Shown here: positions 9,204-19,425 of the stretch, one piece after another
Numbering within the stretch: position 1 is the stretch's first letter
Layout of the letters: every line of letters begins with the position of its first letter
Source: Bacillus sp. IITD106
GTDB lineage: Bacteria > Bacillota > Bacilli > Bacillales > Bacillaceae_C
NCBI RefSeq assembly: GCF_019459225.1
Contig: NZ_JAIAZY010000021.1
Coordinates: 1 to 64,000, forward strand
Direction of reading: 5' to 3'
DNA: 64,000 bases
Made by a program: the position numbers and the translations under genes
Notes under the pieces: model-generated
The model's input: only the letters and a program-made list of their open reading frames with translations
The model's database searches: none
What the model was told of the DNA's origin: nothing

Positions 9204-9725
9204 TTATTCATTCATCTCTTCTTTTTTCCGATTCATTAAAAATCTATTGAATGGAAAATAAATAATAAAGAAAAATATAGCATTCAAAATAAGTGTTGGC
9301 ACTAATCGAATCGTTGCAAACTCATTAAAATCCATATGTTTTCGCAACACGAGAATATTCATTCCATATATTAGTGTTTCAACGAGCGATAGGCTTATCA
9401 TCGATAGTAAGAATACTGTAAAAAAGTTTGAAAAAATATACTTCATTAATTTTGCTGATATATACACTGCAATGGGAAATAACACTAAATAAACACCAAT
9501 TATTTCGTTATAATACATATCAAATAACAACCCGAAAACAGCTGCATAAATAAGCGTACGATTTCTAAAATAATTCATTCCCATAATCATAAGCAATATG
9601 ATTAAAAAACGAGGGACAAGGATCCAAACATGTCCAAATATTTTTTCTGGCAAAAACTCTACAAATACACTCTCAAAATAAAAAGTAAACGTTAAAAGGA
9701 AGGGGAGAATCCAGCGTTTCATCAT
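9204..9725 (-). CDS. mreD: MreD, rod-shape membrane protein
   Basis: Membrane protein of the elongasome working with MreB and MreC. It has 173 aa and five or six predicted membrane helices, starting MMKRWILPFLLTFTFYF, and is poorly conserved as usual. The start overlaps the mreC stop by 4 bp. The gap of 131 bp to minC holds no gene of family size. Confidence 0.93.
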   Translation of the reverse strand: MMKRWILPFLLTFTFYFESVFVEFLPEKIFGHVWILVPRFLIILLMIMGMNYFRNRTLIYAAVFGLLFDMYYNEIIGVYLVLFPIAVYISAKLMKYIFSNFFTVFLLSMISLSLVETLIYGMNILVLRKHMDFNEFATIRLVPTLILNAIFFFIIYFPFNRFLMNRKKEEMNE

Positions 9726-10588
9726 TCCCCCTCCTTCGTTTGATCCTTAGCATTTTTCATTTTACGATCAATGACCAATACATGCTCAAAACCGTAAAAC
9801 TCAGCAGAAGGTTCAACATAGGCAGTCTGCGTTAATCCAAAACGGTCGACTGCAACTTCTTTCACTTTACCGATATCAAGTGCTTTTGGAAAGACACCTC
9901 CAAGACCAGACGTAACGACATTCTGCCCTTCCTTAATTTCTTGATCGATTACGATGTCTTTCATGATTAACATTTTCTTTTCTTTATCATAGCCATCGAT
10001 GAGCCCGAAAACATTCTCTTTTCCTTGTATTTCAGCGGCAACTCTATTTTTTTTATTATCAGAACTAAGAAGTTCAACAGTAGCGGCCATAGGAGAAGTA
10101 CTTACGACTTTACCGACCAACCCTTTCGCCGTCATAACAGCCATATCGGTTTTAACGCCGCTTTTACTCCCTTTATCAATCGTAATTTTTTCAAACCAAC
10201 GATCTGGTGCTCGACTGATGACCGTTGCTTGAATTGCTTTATAATCACGGAGATTATCCGTTTTATTTAATACATTTCGTAATTCTTCATTATCTCTTTT
10301 TAAATCCGATATTTCCTTTTCAAGCTTTGCCAGCCCTTCTAATCGGGCCTTCAGCTTTTTATTTTCTGTGTATGTATTTTGAAGATCTTGAACATTACCA
10401 AAAAAGTTCGCAATTCCCTGCGCTGGCTTCGAAATAAGTGATTGACCAAATCCAACAACGTCTTTTACAAATTGCTCTGGACGTGTAATATTCTCTCTAT
10501 CTCTCAAAGAAAAACCAATTAAAGACACTAGAATAATAATGCTGATAAGTAGGATAATCAGACGTTTGTTTAAAAAAAAGTGTGACAT
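9722..10588 (-). CDS. mreC: MreC, elongasome scaffold
   Basis: Bitopic protein linking the MreB cytoskeleton to penicillin-binding proteins. The 288-aa sequence shows a membrane anchor (about 8-27), a coiled coil (about 65-112) and the beta-barrel domain with DRWFEKITIDKGSKSGV and the family segment NVVTSGLGGVFPKALDIG. It is separated from mreB by 255 bp holding a terminator and a repeat, so it may have its own promoter. Confidence 0.96.
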   Translation of the reverse strand: MSHFFLNKRLIILLISIIILVSLIGFSLRDRENITRPEQFVKDVVGFGQSLISKPAQGIANFFGNVQDLQNTYTENKKLKARLEGLAKLEKEISDLKRDNEELRNVLNKTDNLRDYKAIQATVISRAPDRWFEKITIDKGSKSGVKTDMAVMTAKGLVGKVVSTSPMAATVELLSSDNKKNRVAAEIQGKENVFGLIDGYDKEKKMLIMKDIVIDQEIKEGQNVVTSGLGGVFPKALDIGKVKEVAVDRFGLTQTAYVEPSAEFYGFEHVLVIDRKMKNAKDQTKEGE

Positions 10589-10604
10589 GATTTACACCTC
10601 ATAT

Positions 10605-10711
10605 AAAAAGCCTAAGCGTCTTGCTTATCAACGTACAATAATATAAGTCCATCGACGAAAACATTAGGAATTGATGGTTTTAGTTGTAAGTCGATAACTT
10701 AGAAGCTAGAC
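10605..10711 (-). repeat. Diverged dispersed repeat in the mreB-mreC gap
   Basis: Minus strand begins GTCTAGCTTCTAAG and ends GACGCTTAGGCTTTTTATATG, directly before the mreC ribosome binding site. The edges resemble the TGTCTAGCTC ... GCGCTT..GCTTTT intergenic repeat of Bacillaceae and a similar block before lonA. No gene is visible in 10589-10805. The family assignment is tentative. Confidence 0.35.
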
Positions 10712-10805
10712 ACTAAAAAAATTTTTCTTTCATTATGTTATTCATTAAAAAAATTCAAGTACTGTAGTTAGACTTACTTTTACAACTTTTCGTCAATAAG
10801 CACTG

Positions 10806-10834
10806 TAAAAACGCAAGCGCCGTAAAAACGGCGC
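10806..10834 (-). terminator. Terminator after mreB
   Basis: A perfect GCGCCGT/ACGGCGC hairpin (10817-10834); on the minus strand a GTTTTT tract follows six bases later. It lies within 40 bp of the mreB stop. Confidence 0.68.
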
Positions 10835-10843
10835 AAGTAGTTC

Positions 10844-11917
<1,074 letters not shown>

Positions 11918-12079
11918 CTATACTTTCAAAAATGATTAAGGTTTATTCTATAGCCTGTCCAATACAGCATTTTTTACATTTTTAATTCGTATTCCATCAA
12001 TATTAACTCATCATTCATCAACATTACTTATAAAAATCACAAATCTAATTATATCTTATCATTTTTTAAAATCCTAGTG

Positions 12080-12769
12080 TCACATATACCCTTTTTCTTT
12101 CATACTGACATATTTTTTATCGCCGATGATTAAATGATCAAGGAGCTCGATTCCTACCAATTTTCCACATTCGACTAACCGCTTTGTCACTTCAATATCT
12201 TCGCGGGAAGGTGATGGGTCGCCTGATGGATGATTATGCAGACATATAATAGAAGCTGCCGAGCGTCGAATCGCTTCTTTAAACACCTCGCGAGGATGAA
12301 CGATGCTGGCGTTCAGGCTGCCTATGAAGATTGTTTGACGATGGATGACTTGGTTTTTAGTGTTTAAATACAGGGCAACGAAATGTTCTTGTGTAAGAAA
12401 ACGCATATCATTCATAACGTAATTTGCCCCATCTTCCGGACTTCGAATTACATATCTTTCATCATAAGATAGATTGCTGATTCTTCTGCCTAACTCAACT
12501 GCAGCTGCAATTTGCACAGCTTTCGCTTTTCCAATTCCTTTTAAGTTAGTCATTTCTTCAAGTGCTGCATCCTTTAGCCACATGAGTCCGCCAAATTGGG
12601 TTAAAAGTCGATTAGCCAATTGTATGACCGATTCGGATTTAGTGCCTGTCCTTAATAAAATCGCCAATAATTCATGATTTGACAAACTTTCTGCTCCATT
12701 GTTGATAAGACGTTCACGAGGACGCTCATCGATTGGAAAATCACGAATCATTAAGGTTTCGGTTTTCAA
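12080..12769 (-). CDS. radC: RadC/YsxA, JAB/MPN-domain protein
   Basis: Metalloprotease-fold protein of the RadC family; despite the name a DNA-repair role is not established. HhH segment LKGIGKAKAVQI lies near residue 75 and the JAMM motif LHNHPSGDPSPSREDIE near 170-186. No good ATG fits: the frame opens with TTG codons, and the TTG at 12769 lies nine bases after GGAGG, giving 229 aa. TTG at 12775 is only three bases from the Shine-Dalgarno. It follows maf by about 20 bp, as in B. subtilis. Confidence 0.93.
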   Translation of the reverse strand: MKTETLMIRDFPIDERPRERLINNGAESLSNHELLAILLRTGTKSESVIQLANRLLTQFGGLMWLKDAALEEMTNLKGIGKAKAVQIAAAVELGRRISNLSYDERYVIRSPEDGANYVMNDMRFLTQEHFVALYLNTKNQVIHRQTIFIGSLNASIVHPREVFKEAIRRSAASIICLHNHPSGDPSPSREDIEVTKRLVECGKLVGIELLDHLIIGDKKYVSMKEKGYM

Positions 12770-12791
12770 ATACAATTTCCTCCTTTTCAGT

Positions 12792-13367
12792 CTAATTGGG
12801 AGGAATGGTTAGCCCAAATTTTGTCAGGCTCCGGTATAGACGGGAAATTGGAAGACCAACGACAGAATAATAATCTCCTGTAATAGATTTTACGAGGAAG
12901 GCTCCCTGCCCCTGTATGCCGTAGGCACCTGCTTTGTCAAAGGGCTCTCCACTCTTAATATAATGTTGAATATCAGTTTCTGTTAACTCCCAAAATTCTA
13001 CATCTGTTTTTTCAAAAAAAGTTTCTATTTTGGCATCATGCTTAATCACTACGCCTGTATATACTGAATGTATATTTCCCGAGAGTTTTCTTAACATTAG
13101 TTTTGCTTCATTCATATTTTTAGGCTTTCCGAGAATAAGATCATCGCATACAACAATGGTATCTGACCCAATAATAACGGCTTGTGGAAAATGCTCGGAT
13201 GCAACGTTTGCTTTTCGCAATGCGAGTGTCGTGACAATTTCGGATGGAGCTAGCCCTGATGGTTGAGTTTCGTCGGCATTTGGTGAAAATGTAGTAAAAG
13301 GAATGTTTAATTTCTGAAGGATTTCTTTTCTTCGAGGTGACGCAGAAGCTAATACGAGGTGATCCAT
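12792..13367 (-). CDS. maf: Maf nucleotide pyrophosphatase
   Basis: House-cleaning pyrophosphatase acting on dTTP, UTP and modified nucleotides. The ATG at 13367 (MDHLVLASASPRRKEILQ) follows GGAAGG at 9 nt and gives 191 aa; the longer frame adds 32 residues with no family match. Signature motifs ASASPRR, IIGSDTIVV and GAYGIQGQGA are present. It lies between spoIIB and radC as in B. subtilis. Confidence 0.96.
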   Translation of the reverse strand: MDHLVLASASPRRKEILQKLNIPFTTFSPNADETQPSGLAPSEIVTTLALRKANVASEHFPQAVIIGSDTIVVCDDLILGKPKNMNEAKLMLRKLSGNIHSVYTGVVIKHDAKIETFFEKTDVEFWELTETDIQHYIKSGEPFDKAGAYGIQGQGAFLVKSITGDYYSVVGLPISRLYRSLTKFGLTIPPN

Positions 13368-13501
13368 GGACAAGGTCCTTCCTTTCTGATATAAGGAAAA
13401 AGTTTTTGTGTGCAGTTGAGACATGATGAAAATTGTCATTCTTATTAGCAAAGGGAGATACATATATCTATCGTATCAAAGTGTTTGTAAAGAAACAACA
13501 C

Positions 13502-13524
13502 AAAAAAGGGGAGTTGATCCCCTT
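13502..13524 (-). terminator. Terminator after spoIIB
   Basis: Minus strand AAGGGGAT-caact-CCCC followed by TTTTTTG; the hairpin overlaps the spoIIB stop codon. Confidence 0.85.
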
Positions 13525-14530
13525 AATTACTTTGCCCGTAATATATTTTCACAAAATCCAATAAAGCTTGTTGTGATTGTAATAAATCATTACTAGCAGA
13601 TTCAGATGCTAGAAAATTTTTAAGATGTTTTTGAGCTGTTTCAAGGTTGCTATGAAGGTTTTTTGCCATTCCTTCATTGAAGGTTCCTACTATCGCTTTT
13701 TCGGACTCTGTTAAAACTTCTTCACTCACTGACCCTTTGATGTATCCGTTTGTAGATTCTTCAGCAAGTTTCGGAAGCAAGTTGATTTCACTTGTTAATC
13801 GATCCCCTTCTTCTTTTGAAGCTAATTCTACCTTTTTACCACTAATTGATATTTCCTTCGCCCAAACCTCTTCCACACCTTGATCCTTTAATTTATTTAC
13901 CCATGATTTAGCTGTCGATAAGTTCCCTGATACACCTATAAATAAATAGTATTGTCCTTCTATTTCAATGATGGTTTTTCCAAGCCCATATCCAGATATT
14001 TTTTCTCCTGCAGAAACAGCCCCTTCTTCGGACCTATATAAACCACCTTGAAGTACAGATATCGTAATGTCTGGAAGTGTAAAAGAATACATTTCCTTTT
14101 TAGTTTCTTTTTCAGATACTGGAGGAGTATTAGTTTCCTTTTCCTTTAAGGCTACGTGGCTATCTTCCGTTTGGATGACCGTTTTAAAAATAATAAGTCC
14201 AAGTATTAAACCGACAGCAATGGCTAGAAAAACAGAAAGAAATAATCCTTTGAATCCCGGTTTTATATTTCTTTTCCACGTTTTGACGGGAAGATTTTTT
14301 ATATTGTCATTTGTCGCATTGATAATCTTATACTCAGGAACTTCCTTTTCTTCCACATTTGGTAGAACCCACTCAAATTCCTCTTCTGCTGTTTCTTCTG
14401 ATGAAGCTGCAGAGGCTTCATTTGTAGCCGATTGCCAATCATGAATTGCAGCTTCTTCTGAAAATGATTGTTCTCTACCATTCAATTTAATTTTTATTGT
14501 TGAATTACGCTCCCCTTTTTCATTGTCCAT
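13523..14530 (-). CDS. spoIIB: SpoIIB-like SPOR-domain protein of engulfment
   Basis: Septum-localised protein that helps recruit the engulfment machinery in sporulating cells. The 335-aa protein (B. subtilis 332) has an acidic cytoplasmic N-terminus, one membrane helix at about residues 94-115 and a SPOR-like domain around 160-235 (SVLQGGLYRSEEGA ... YYLFIGVSGNLSTAKSW). The rest of the outer part is a low-similarity helical region. The position beside maf is that of B. subtilis spoIIB, which supports the name, since sequence conservation is low in this family. Confidence 0.83.
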   Translation of the reverse strand: MDNEKGERNSTIKIKLNGREQSFSEEAAIHDWQSATNEASAASSEETAEEEFEWVLPNVEEKEVPEYKIINATNDNIKNLPVKTWKRNIKPGFKGLFLSVFLAIAVGLILGLIIFKTVIQTEDSHVALKEKETNTPPVSEKETKKEMYSFTLPDITISVLQGGLYRSEEGAVSAGEKISGYGLGKTIIEIEGQYYLFIGVSGNLSTAKSWVNKLKDQGVEEVWAKEISISGKKVELASKEEGDRLTSEINLLPKLAEESTNGYIKGSVSEEVLTESEKAIVGTFNEGMAKNLHSNLETAQKHLKNFLASESASNDLLQSQQALLDFVKIYYGQSN

Positions 14531-14583
14531 TCATTTCCCCGCCTCCCGCACATAAATTTTGTTTCATCCTATCATACAAGCAT

Positions 14584-14610
14584 AAAAAAAAGACGAAACT
14601 TTTGTCGTCT
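14584..14610 (-). terminator. Terminator of the pilus operon
   Basis: Minus strand AGACGA/TCGTCT hairpin followed by seven Ts, 26 bp after the pilO stop and before spoIIB. Confidence 0.88.
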
Positions 14611-14635
14611 ATGATAAAAAGGTTTTCGTCAATTT

Positions 14636-15349
14636 TTATTTGTTTTCTCTTTCAATAGTGGGAAAATTGTTGAATGGATCTTTTTTATTTGCAGGTGCCG
14701 GTGAATCCATTTTTGGCACCTGATCTATTAAATCTTTTAACTCTGGAAAATAAAACGCTGATATCGTTACATTGAAATGAAGCGGTTGATTCTCTTCATC
14801 TGCATGGATTCTTTCTCCAGGCGCTTCTACAGAAATTTGTTCAACTTGTACAATTCTACTTTGCGATTCCAGATACTTCAGAAAAGCTTCAAAATCAAAA
14901 TAATTTTCAGCATCTAACGATAGAGAGACCGTTACTTTTTCAAGTTTAGAGGGTTGATCTTTATTCTCTTCCTGCATGGAGATTTCAGACTGTTCTTGCC
15001 CTTCATCAATAGGTTGATCACCTTCTGTTATACCCATATCTTTTATAAACACATTCGAAACGGTTTCTGCTTTTTCTATATCTAAAATAAATTGATCCAT
15101 CAAAGGCTTAACAGGAACTTTCTTTTGCAGAGAAAAAGAACTTTCTACAGTATTTTTATGATCATTTGCCGTTTTTTCTTCTAAAACTTGCAGCATTTTT
15201 TTCTCCGTCTTCAATTCACTTTCAAGAATCTTTGCTTGATTTTTAGCAGGTAAATATTGAACATAATAAATTAAAAACAATAAAATAAACAAAGTAATGG
15301 CTGTTGCAGAAATGATAACCCATCTGTTTTTTATCCATTGAAGTGGCAT
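14636..15349 (-). CDS. pilO: PilO-like type IV pilus inner-membrane protein
   Basis: Bitopic protein that with PilN forms the alignment platform between PilM and the pilus. The 237-aa sequence has one membrane helix at about residues 11-31, a coiled-coil stretch (about 35-62), and a C-terminal alpha/beta domain (about 140-215, EKVTVSLSLDAENYFDFEAFLKYLE) of the PilO kind. It overlaps pilN by one base and ends the operon. Similarity in this family is weak, so the name rests largely on order pilM-pilN-pilO and topology. Confidence 0.82.
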   Translation of the reverse strand: MPLQWIKNRWVIISATAITLFILLFLIYYVQYLPAKNQAKILESELKTEKKMLQVLEEKTANDHKNTVESSFSLQKKVPVKPLMDQFILDIEKAETVSNVFIKDMGITEGDQPIDEGQEQSEISMQEENKDQPSKLEKVTVSLSLDAENYFDFEAFLKYLESQSRIVQVEQISVEAPGERIHADEENQPLHFNVTISAFYFPELKDLIDQVPKMDSPAPANKKDPFNNFPTIERENK

Positions 15350-15948
15350 TATTCGCTGCCTCCTTCAGATTGCATCTCTTTTATATAAGCTTTATTTAAT
15401 GATAATTGGTAAGATGCCGTATAGCGCGGAAGCACTTTCTCCTGTTTATTTTTATCGCCATCTTCTATCTCTTCTTTTGCGGTTATGGATAAGATTTTTG
15501 CATCAGTTAAGAAAGGGGATTGAAGCAGCTCATGTAAATAATAAGCAGCATCTCTACTTGAATCAAATTGGACAGATAATTGAACATCCCCATCCAGCTG
15601 ATAGTCTATCGATTCGAAAAATCCTCTTTCCGATAACAGTGAAATAAGATGACTCAATAGTGGTACAGAATCGATCCGTTCCTTTTCCACTTTTGTAATC
15701 GTTTCATATAAAATATCTGTTGAACTAGTTATTTGAGCTTCATCAAGTTTACTATTTTCCATCTCAACTAATTTTTGTATTTGTTGTCGTTCTTTTTCTA
15801 ACGAAAGGATAGAATCTTTTTTTGCTTGAATTTGTAAAAATAATAAAGAACTGATTAAAATCGTTACAATAAAAATAATGAAGAAGCTGTAAAGGAGAAA
15901 ATTCGATTTCTTTTTTCTTGGTGGAATCAAATTAATTTCAATATTCAT
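15349..15948 (-). CDS. pilN: PilN-like type IV pilus assembly protein
   Basis: Its N-terminus MNIEINLIPPRKKK carries the conserved PilN motif (INL-P) that inserts into PilM. A single membrane helix follows at about 18-42, then a coiled coil and a small outer domain, 199 aa in all. It overlaps pilM by 4 bp and pilO by 1 bp, indicating tight coupling of the three. Confidence 0.88.
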   Translation of the reverse strand: MNIEINLIPPRKKKSNFLLYSFFIIFIVTILISSLLFLQIQAKKDSILSLEKERQQIQKLVEMENSKLDEAQITSSTDILYETITKVEKERIDSVPLLSHLISLLSERGFFESIDYQLDGDVQLSVQFDSSRDAAYYLHELLQSPFLTDAKILSITAKEEIEDGDKNKQEKVLPRYTASYQLSLNKAYIKEMQSEGGSE

Positions 15949-16907
15949 TTTGAATCCACCTCTTTAAGTGATAAACCAAGCACAGAATAGTGTGATGGAT
16001 AAACGGCCTTTCCATCAACCGTTGTGTATTTTTCGAACGGATGTTGTTCGATTGGTAATTGTAAACGAGATCTTAATCTTTCTTCGATGATAGATAGTTC
16101 TCCATGGTCCCCACTTAAAATGACTCGATTAATCTCTACCTTCCCTTGATTCAACGTATAACGATAAAAGTCCATCACTTTTTCGATTTCTATGATCGCG
16201 TCATCCATGTAATAGGAAGCTTCCTCACCAATCATCTCAATGGTACTTTGTTGAAGTGATTCTGCAGTAATCGGTCGTACGAAAATAGGAAGATCTTGAT
16301 GAAAAATGGACATTGTTAATAAATCCTCATCACAATTCAACAGCACTAGATGATCATTTTTTCTCGTTATACCTGACGTTTTATATAATCGGTATAAAGA
16401 TAATGGAGATATTTCGGCAACGACTGGCTTTAATTTAACATCTTCCAAAAGCCTAATATAGGAATCTACGATTTCCCTTGGTGCCGCGACAAGTAAAATC
16501 TCCTGTTCACGTTCCACTTTTCTAAGAATGACAGAATCTATTACTGGGTCTTCAAAAGGAAGATGAATGCTCGTGCCTGTTTCAAGAAATAAATAACCAT
16601 TTAATTCATCTTCTTGAATATCAGCAGGAACTTTCATTTGGCGAACAATGATAAACGGATCTGGAATTAAAAAACGAACCTCACGTCTTTTTATGTCCCA
16701 TTTATCGACACATTGCTCAAGTACCATTTTCAACATTACATCATCGACAATTTTTCCATCTTTGATAATACCGGGAGTAAGAGACTGCTCGTCCATTTGC
16801 ATAATTTCAAGCTCGGACTTATAGATAGTTTCCATAAAACGGATACTCTTATCCGTAAAAACGATATTGACATTTTTAGGACTGCGTCTAAATAACTGAA
16901 ATGCCAT
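15945..16907 (-). CDS. pilM: PilM-like actin-fold pilus protein
   Basis: Cytoplasmic ASKHA-fold protein that binds the PilN N-terminus and links the pilus motor to the membrane platform. The 320-aa sequence shows the PilM features VRFLIPDPFIIVRQMKVP and a later strand INRVILSGDHGELSIIEE matching the second phosphate/adenosine region of the fold. GGGAG lies before the ATG. It follows prepilin peptidase by 21 bp. Confidence 0.87.
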   Translation of the reverse strand: MAFQLFRRSPKNVNIVFTDKSIRFMETIYKSELEIMQMDEQSLTPGIIKDGKIVDDVMLKMVLEQCVDKWDIKRREVRFLIPDPFIIVRQMKVPADIQEDELNGYLFLETGTSIHLPFEDPVIDSVILRKVEREQEILLVAAPREIVDSYIRLLEDVKLKPVVAEISPLSLYRLYKTSGITRKNDHLVLLNCDEDLLTMSIFHQDLPIFVRPITAESLQQSTIEMIGEEASYYMDDAIIEIEKVMDFYRYTLNQGKVEINRVILSGDHGELSIIEERLRSRLQLPIEQHPFEKYTTVDGKAVYPSHYSVLGLSLKEVDSK

Positions 16908-16928
16908 CTCAAAAACTCCCTTTGCTGT

Positions 16929-17669
16929 CTATAAAAATGAAAAATACCAATCTAAGATGCTTTGATGATAAAAATATACGACAAGAGTACCAATGCCTAT
17001 AAAAGGACCAAATGGAATTGATTCACCTTTTTTATAACGGCCAAACGCCATGCCAATAATGCCAAACAATCCACCAAACACAGATGCGGCAAAAAATGAT
17101 AGCAGGACTAACTTAGAGCCGAGGGCAAACCCAATCACACCAAAAAGTTTAATATCCCCTCCTCCCATTCCACCTTTACTAATAACCGCGATCATAAGTA
17201 AAAGAGTGAATCCAATCGCTGCCCCAAGAAGAGAATCCCACCAAGGATCAAGCGGCATAATGATTCGTTCAATAAGAAAAAGAGATAGAAAGTATAGGAG
17301 AATACGATCGGGGATAAGCATATAGGTAACATCTGTTATGAAAATAATGATAAATAAAGAAATCAACGTCCAAGCAAAAATAAGTTCAAGCGACCATCCG
17401 ATTTGCCAATAAGCAAACACAAATAATAACGCTGTACATAATTCCATAATTGGATAAAGGGGAGAAATCCGCATTTTACAATGGCGGCATTTTCCCCATT
17501 GGAAGAGATAGGATAAAACCGGTATTAAATCTATCGCTTTTAAAGTATGTCCACATCCTGGACAAGCTGACCGTGGCTTAACGATTGACTGCTTTAAGGG
17601 AACCCGTAGCCCCACGACGTTGAAGAAGGAGCCGAAGAGTAGGGCGTAGATAAATATTAAGAAACTCAT
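16929..17669 (-). CDS. pilD: Prepilin peptidase / N-methyltransferase (ComC/PilD)
   Basis: Membrane aspartyl protease that removes prepilin leader peptides after glycine and methylates the new N-terminus. The 246-aa protein has the cytoplasmic zinc-binding pairs CPGC and CRHC near residues 35-65, then polytopic helices. The catalytic aspartates lie in FITDVTYMLIPD and GGGDIKL. B. subtilis has its single peptidase gene comC at this same place, so this gene is likely to serve both pilus and competence prepilins. It starts 5 bp after the prepilin stop. Confidence 0.95.
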   Translation of the reverse strand: MSFLIFIYALLFGSFFNVVGLRVPLKQSIVKPRSACPGCGHTLKAIDLIPVLSYLFQWGKCRHCKMRISPLYPIMELCTALLFVFAYWQIGWSLELIFAWTLISLFIIIFITDVTYMLIPDRILLYFLSLFLIERIIMPLDPWWDSLLGAAIGFTLLLMIAVISKGGMGGGDIKLFGVIGFALGSKLVLLSFFAASVFGGLFGIIGMAFGRYKKGESIPFGPFIGIGTLVVYFYHQSILDWYFSFL

Positions 17670-17674
17670 AGTTT

Positions 17675-18124
17675 CTATTTTAATTTTACGTCGCTTCTTT
17701 TAATTTTGAATGGATCATTATCTAAATAAGTAACTCCATTTGTTGAAATTAATTTTACTGAATAGTCATAAGCGTTATCTGTACCCTTTGTAACAGTTAC
17801 GATTGAATTTTTTTCGTCATAACCATTACCAGACGGATCCTTAACTTTATCCAAATAATTATCCTTCACTAATGTCTCTAAAGTAACTGTAGCTTTATTG
17901 TCTTTATCAAATGTTAATTCATCAGCAGTAATCATCAATTTCACCGCATTCACCATCGTCTGAGCATTTGCAATATGTGCATCCTTCTTAGAATTATTAA
18001 TCAATCCACCAATACTCGGAATAGCAATCGCCGAAATAATCCCCAAAATCACAACAACAGCAAGCAACTCGACTAATGTAAGACCGCGTTGGTTTTTTAA
18101 TAGTTTACGGAGCTTTTGAATCAT
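17675..18124 (-). CDS. pilA: Type IV prepilin, probable major pilin
   Basis: The 149-aa precursor has a class III leader: basic MIQKLRKLLKNQRG cleaved after Gly14, then LTLVELL with Glu at +5 and a long hydrophobic helix. A strong AGGAGG precedes the ATG. The remaining globular part (about 50-149) is Lys/Asp rich. It lies directly after pilC and before the peptidase. Being the simplest prepilin here and in the main operon, it is the best candidate for the major subunit; this is inference. Confidence 0.9.
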   Translation of the reverse strand: MIQKLRKLLKNQRGLTLVELLAVVVILGIISAIAIPSIGGLINNSKKDAHIANAQTMVNAVKLMITADELTFDKDNKATVTLETLVKDNYLDKVKDPSGNGYDEKNSIVTVTKGTDNAYDYSVKLISTNGVTYLDNDPFKIKRSDVKLK

Positions 18125-18213
18125 TTTTTTATTCCTCCTTTTATATAGAAACTAAATTACTAGTTCCTTATGCCCATAATATCTCATACTATGCATATTA
18201 TGACAATATCTTT

Positions 18214-19425
18214 TTAATAGTTTTGGATATTGTCGAAAATCTCAAACATTGGGATGACAATGGCTGTTACAATTACGCCGACCAAACCTGCCAGAATAAC
18301 GATCATCATTGGTTCTATCAATGCTTTCATTCGCTCTGTTGCTTCATCCACTTCATTTTCGTAAAAATCTGCGACTTTAGCTAACATCGTATCTAGTGAA
18401 CCTGATTCTTCGCCAATTACGATCATTTGTGATACGAGCGGCGGGTAAGCCCAATGTTTTTCAATTGGTTTTGCCAAAGAATTCCCTTCTTCCAATGAAA
18501 TCCTGGACTCTTTCATAACCTCTGCCATTATTTGATTACCAATGACCTTTTCTACCATGGCGAGCGCCTGCAATATAGAGACAGAGCTTGCTAGCATCGA
18601 GCTTAATGTTCTTGCCATTCTCGCAATATTTGCCTTTTGAACAATACGTCCAATAACTGGGAGTTTTAGGACAATTAAATCTATATAATACTTTGTTTTC
18701 ATATTTTTATTAAGTGCAAATAGACCCAGAATAAATAGCAATGCCATTAGAATCAATAATATCCAGTAACGTTTTGCAAAATCACTTACTCCAAGTACAA
18801 ATTTCGTAATCGTCGGCAACTCTCCGCCAAAACCATCAAACATTGAAACAAACGTAGGAACAACACCTACGAGAAGAAAAACAACGACTGCAATAGCTAT
18901 AAAACCAACGACAATTGGATAAGATATGGCTGATAAAAATTTCTGCTTCGTCCGATATTGCTTTTCATAATGCTCACTTAAGCGATCAAACGTCTCTTCC
19001 ATTGTCCCTGAGATTTCCCCTGCTTTTACAAAATTTATAAAAAGAGTATCAAAGATTTTCGGGTGCTTAGCCATGGTTTCTGATAAAGTTTGTCCTTCTC
19101 TTATATCTCCTTCTATTTGCTTCAATGCATTACTAAGGGTTTTGCTTTCCGTTTGCGTGGCTAATAGTTTAGTAGCGTCCACAACCGTAATCCCAGCTTT
19201 AAGAAGGGTAGAAAATTGTCTTAAGAACACGATGAGATGTTGAACTTTAACAGATCCTCCAAACGAAATATCTTTCGTTAAAATTGATTCAGATATTTCA
19301 TCTATCTCAATCACACGGATGCCTTCATGGTTCAACTTTTCCATCGCCTCGCGCCTTGAACTTGCATTTATTTTTCCTGTAACGATTTTTTGTCTATTAC
19401 GGCCTTTATATTTAAAACGTGCCAT
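18214..19425 (-). CDS. pilC: PilC/GspF-family pilus platform protein
   Basis: Polytopic inner-membrane protein on which the PilB/PilT motors act. The 403-aa sequence has two T2SSF repeats (FLRQFSTLLKAGITVVDA in the first, ARMARTLSSMLASSVSIL in the second), each followed by membrane helices, and ends VIPMFEIFDNIQNY. It shares one base with the pilT stop, so translation is coupled. An 89-bp gap separates it from the prepilin. Confidence 0.94.
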   Translation of the reverse strand: MARFKYKGRNRQKIVTGKINASSRREAMEKLNHEGIRVIEIDEISESILTKDISFGGSVKVQHLIVFLRQFSTLLKAGITVVDATKLLATQTESKTLSNALKQIEGDIREGQTLSETMAKHPKIFDTLFINFVKAGEISGTMEETFDRLSEHYEKQYRTKQKFLSAISYPIVVGFIAIAVVVFLLVGVVPTFVSMFDGFGGELPTITKFVLGVSDFAKRYWILLILMALLFILGLFALNKNMKTKYYIDLIVLKLPVIGRIVQKANIARMARTLSSMLASSVSILQALAMVEKVIGNQIMAEVMKESRISLEEGNSLAKPIEKHWAYPPLVSQMIVIGEESGSLDTMLAKVADFYENEVDEATERMKALIEPMMIVILAGLVGVIVTAIVIPMFEIFDNIQNY

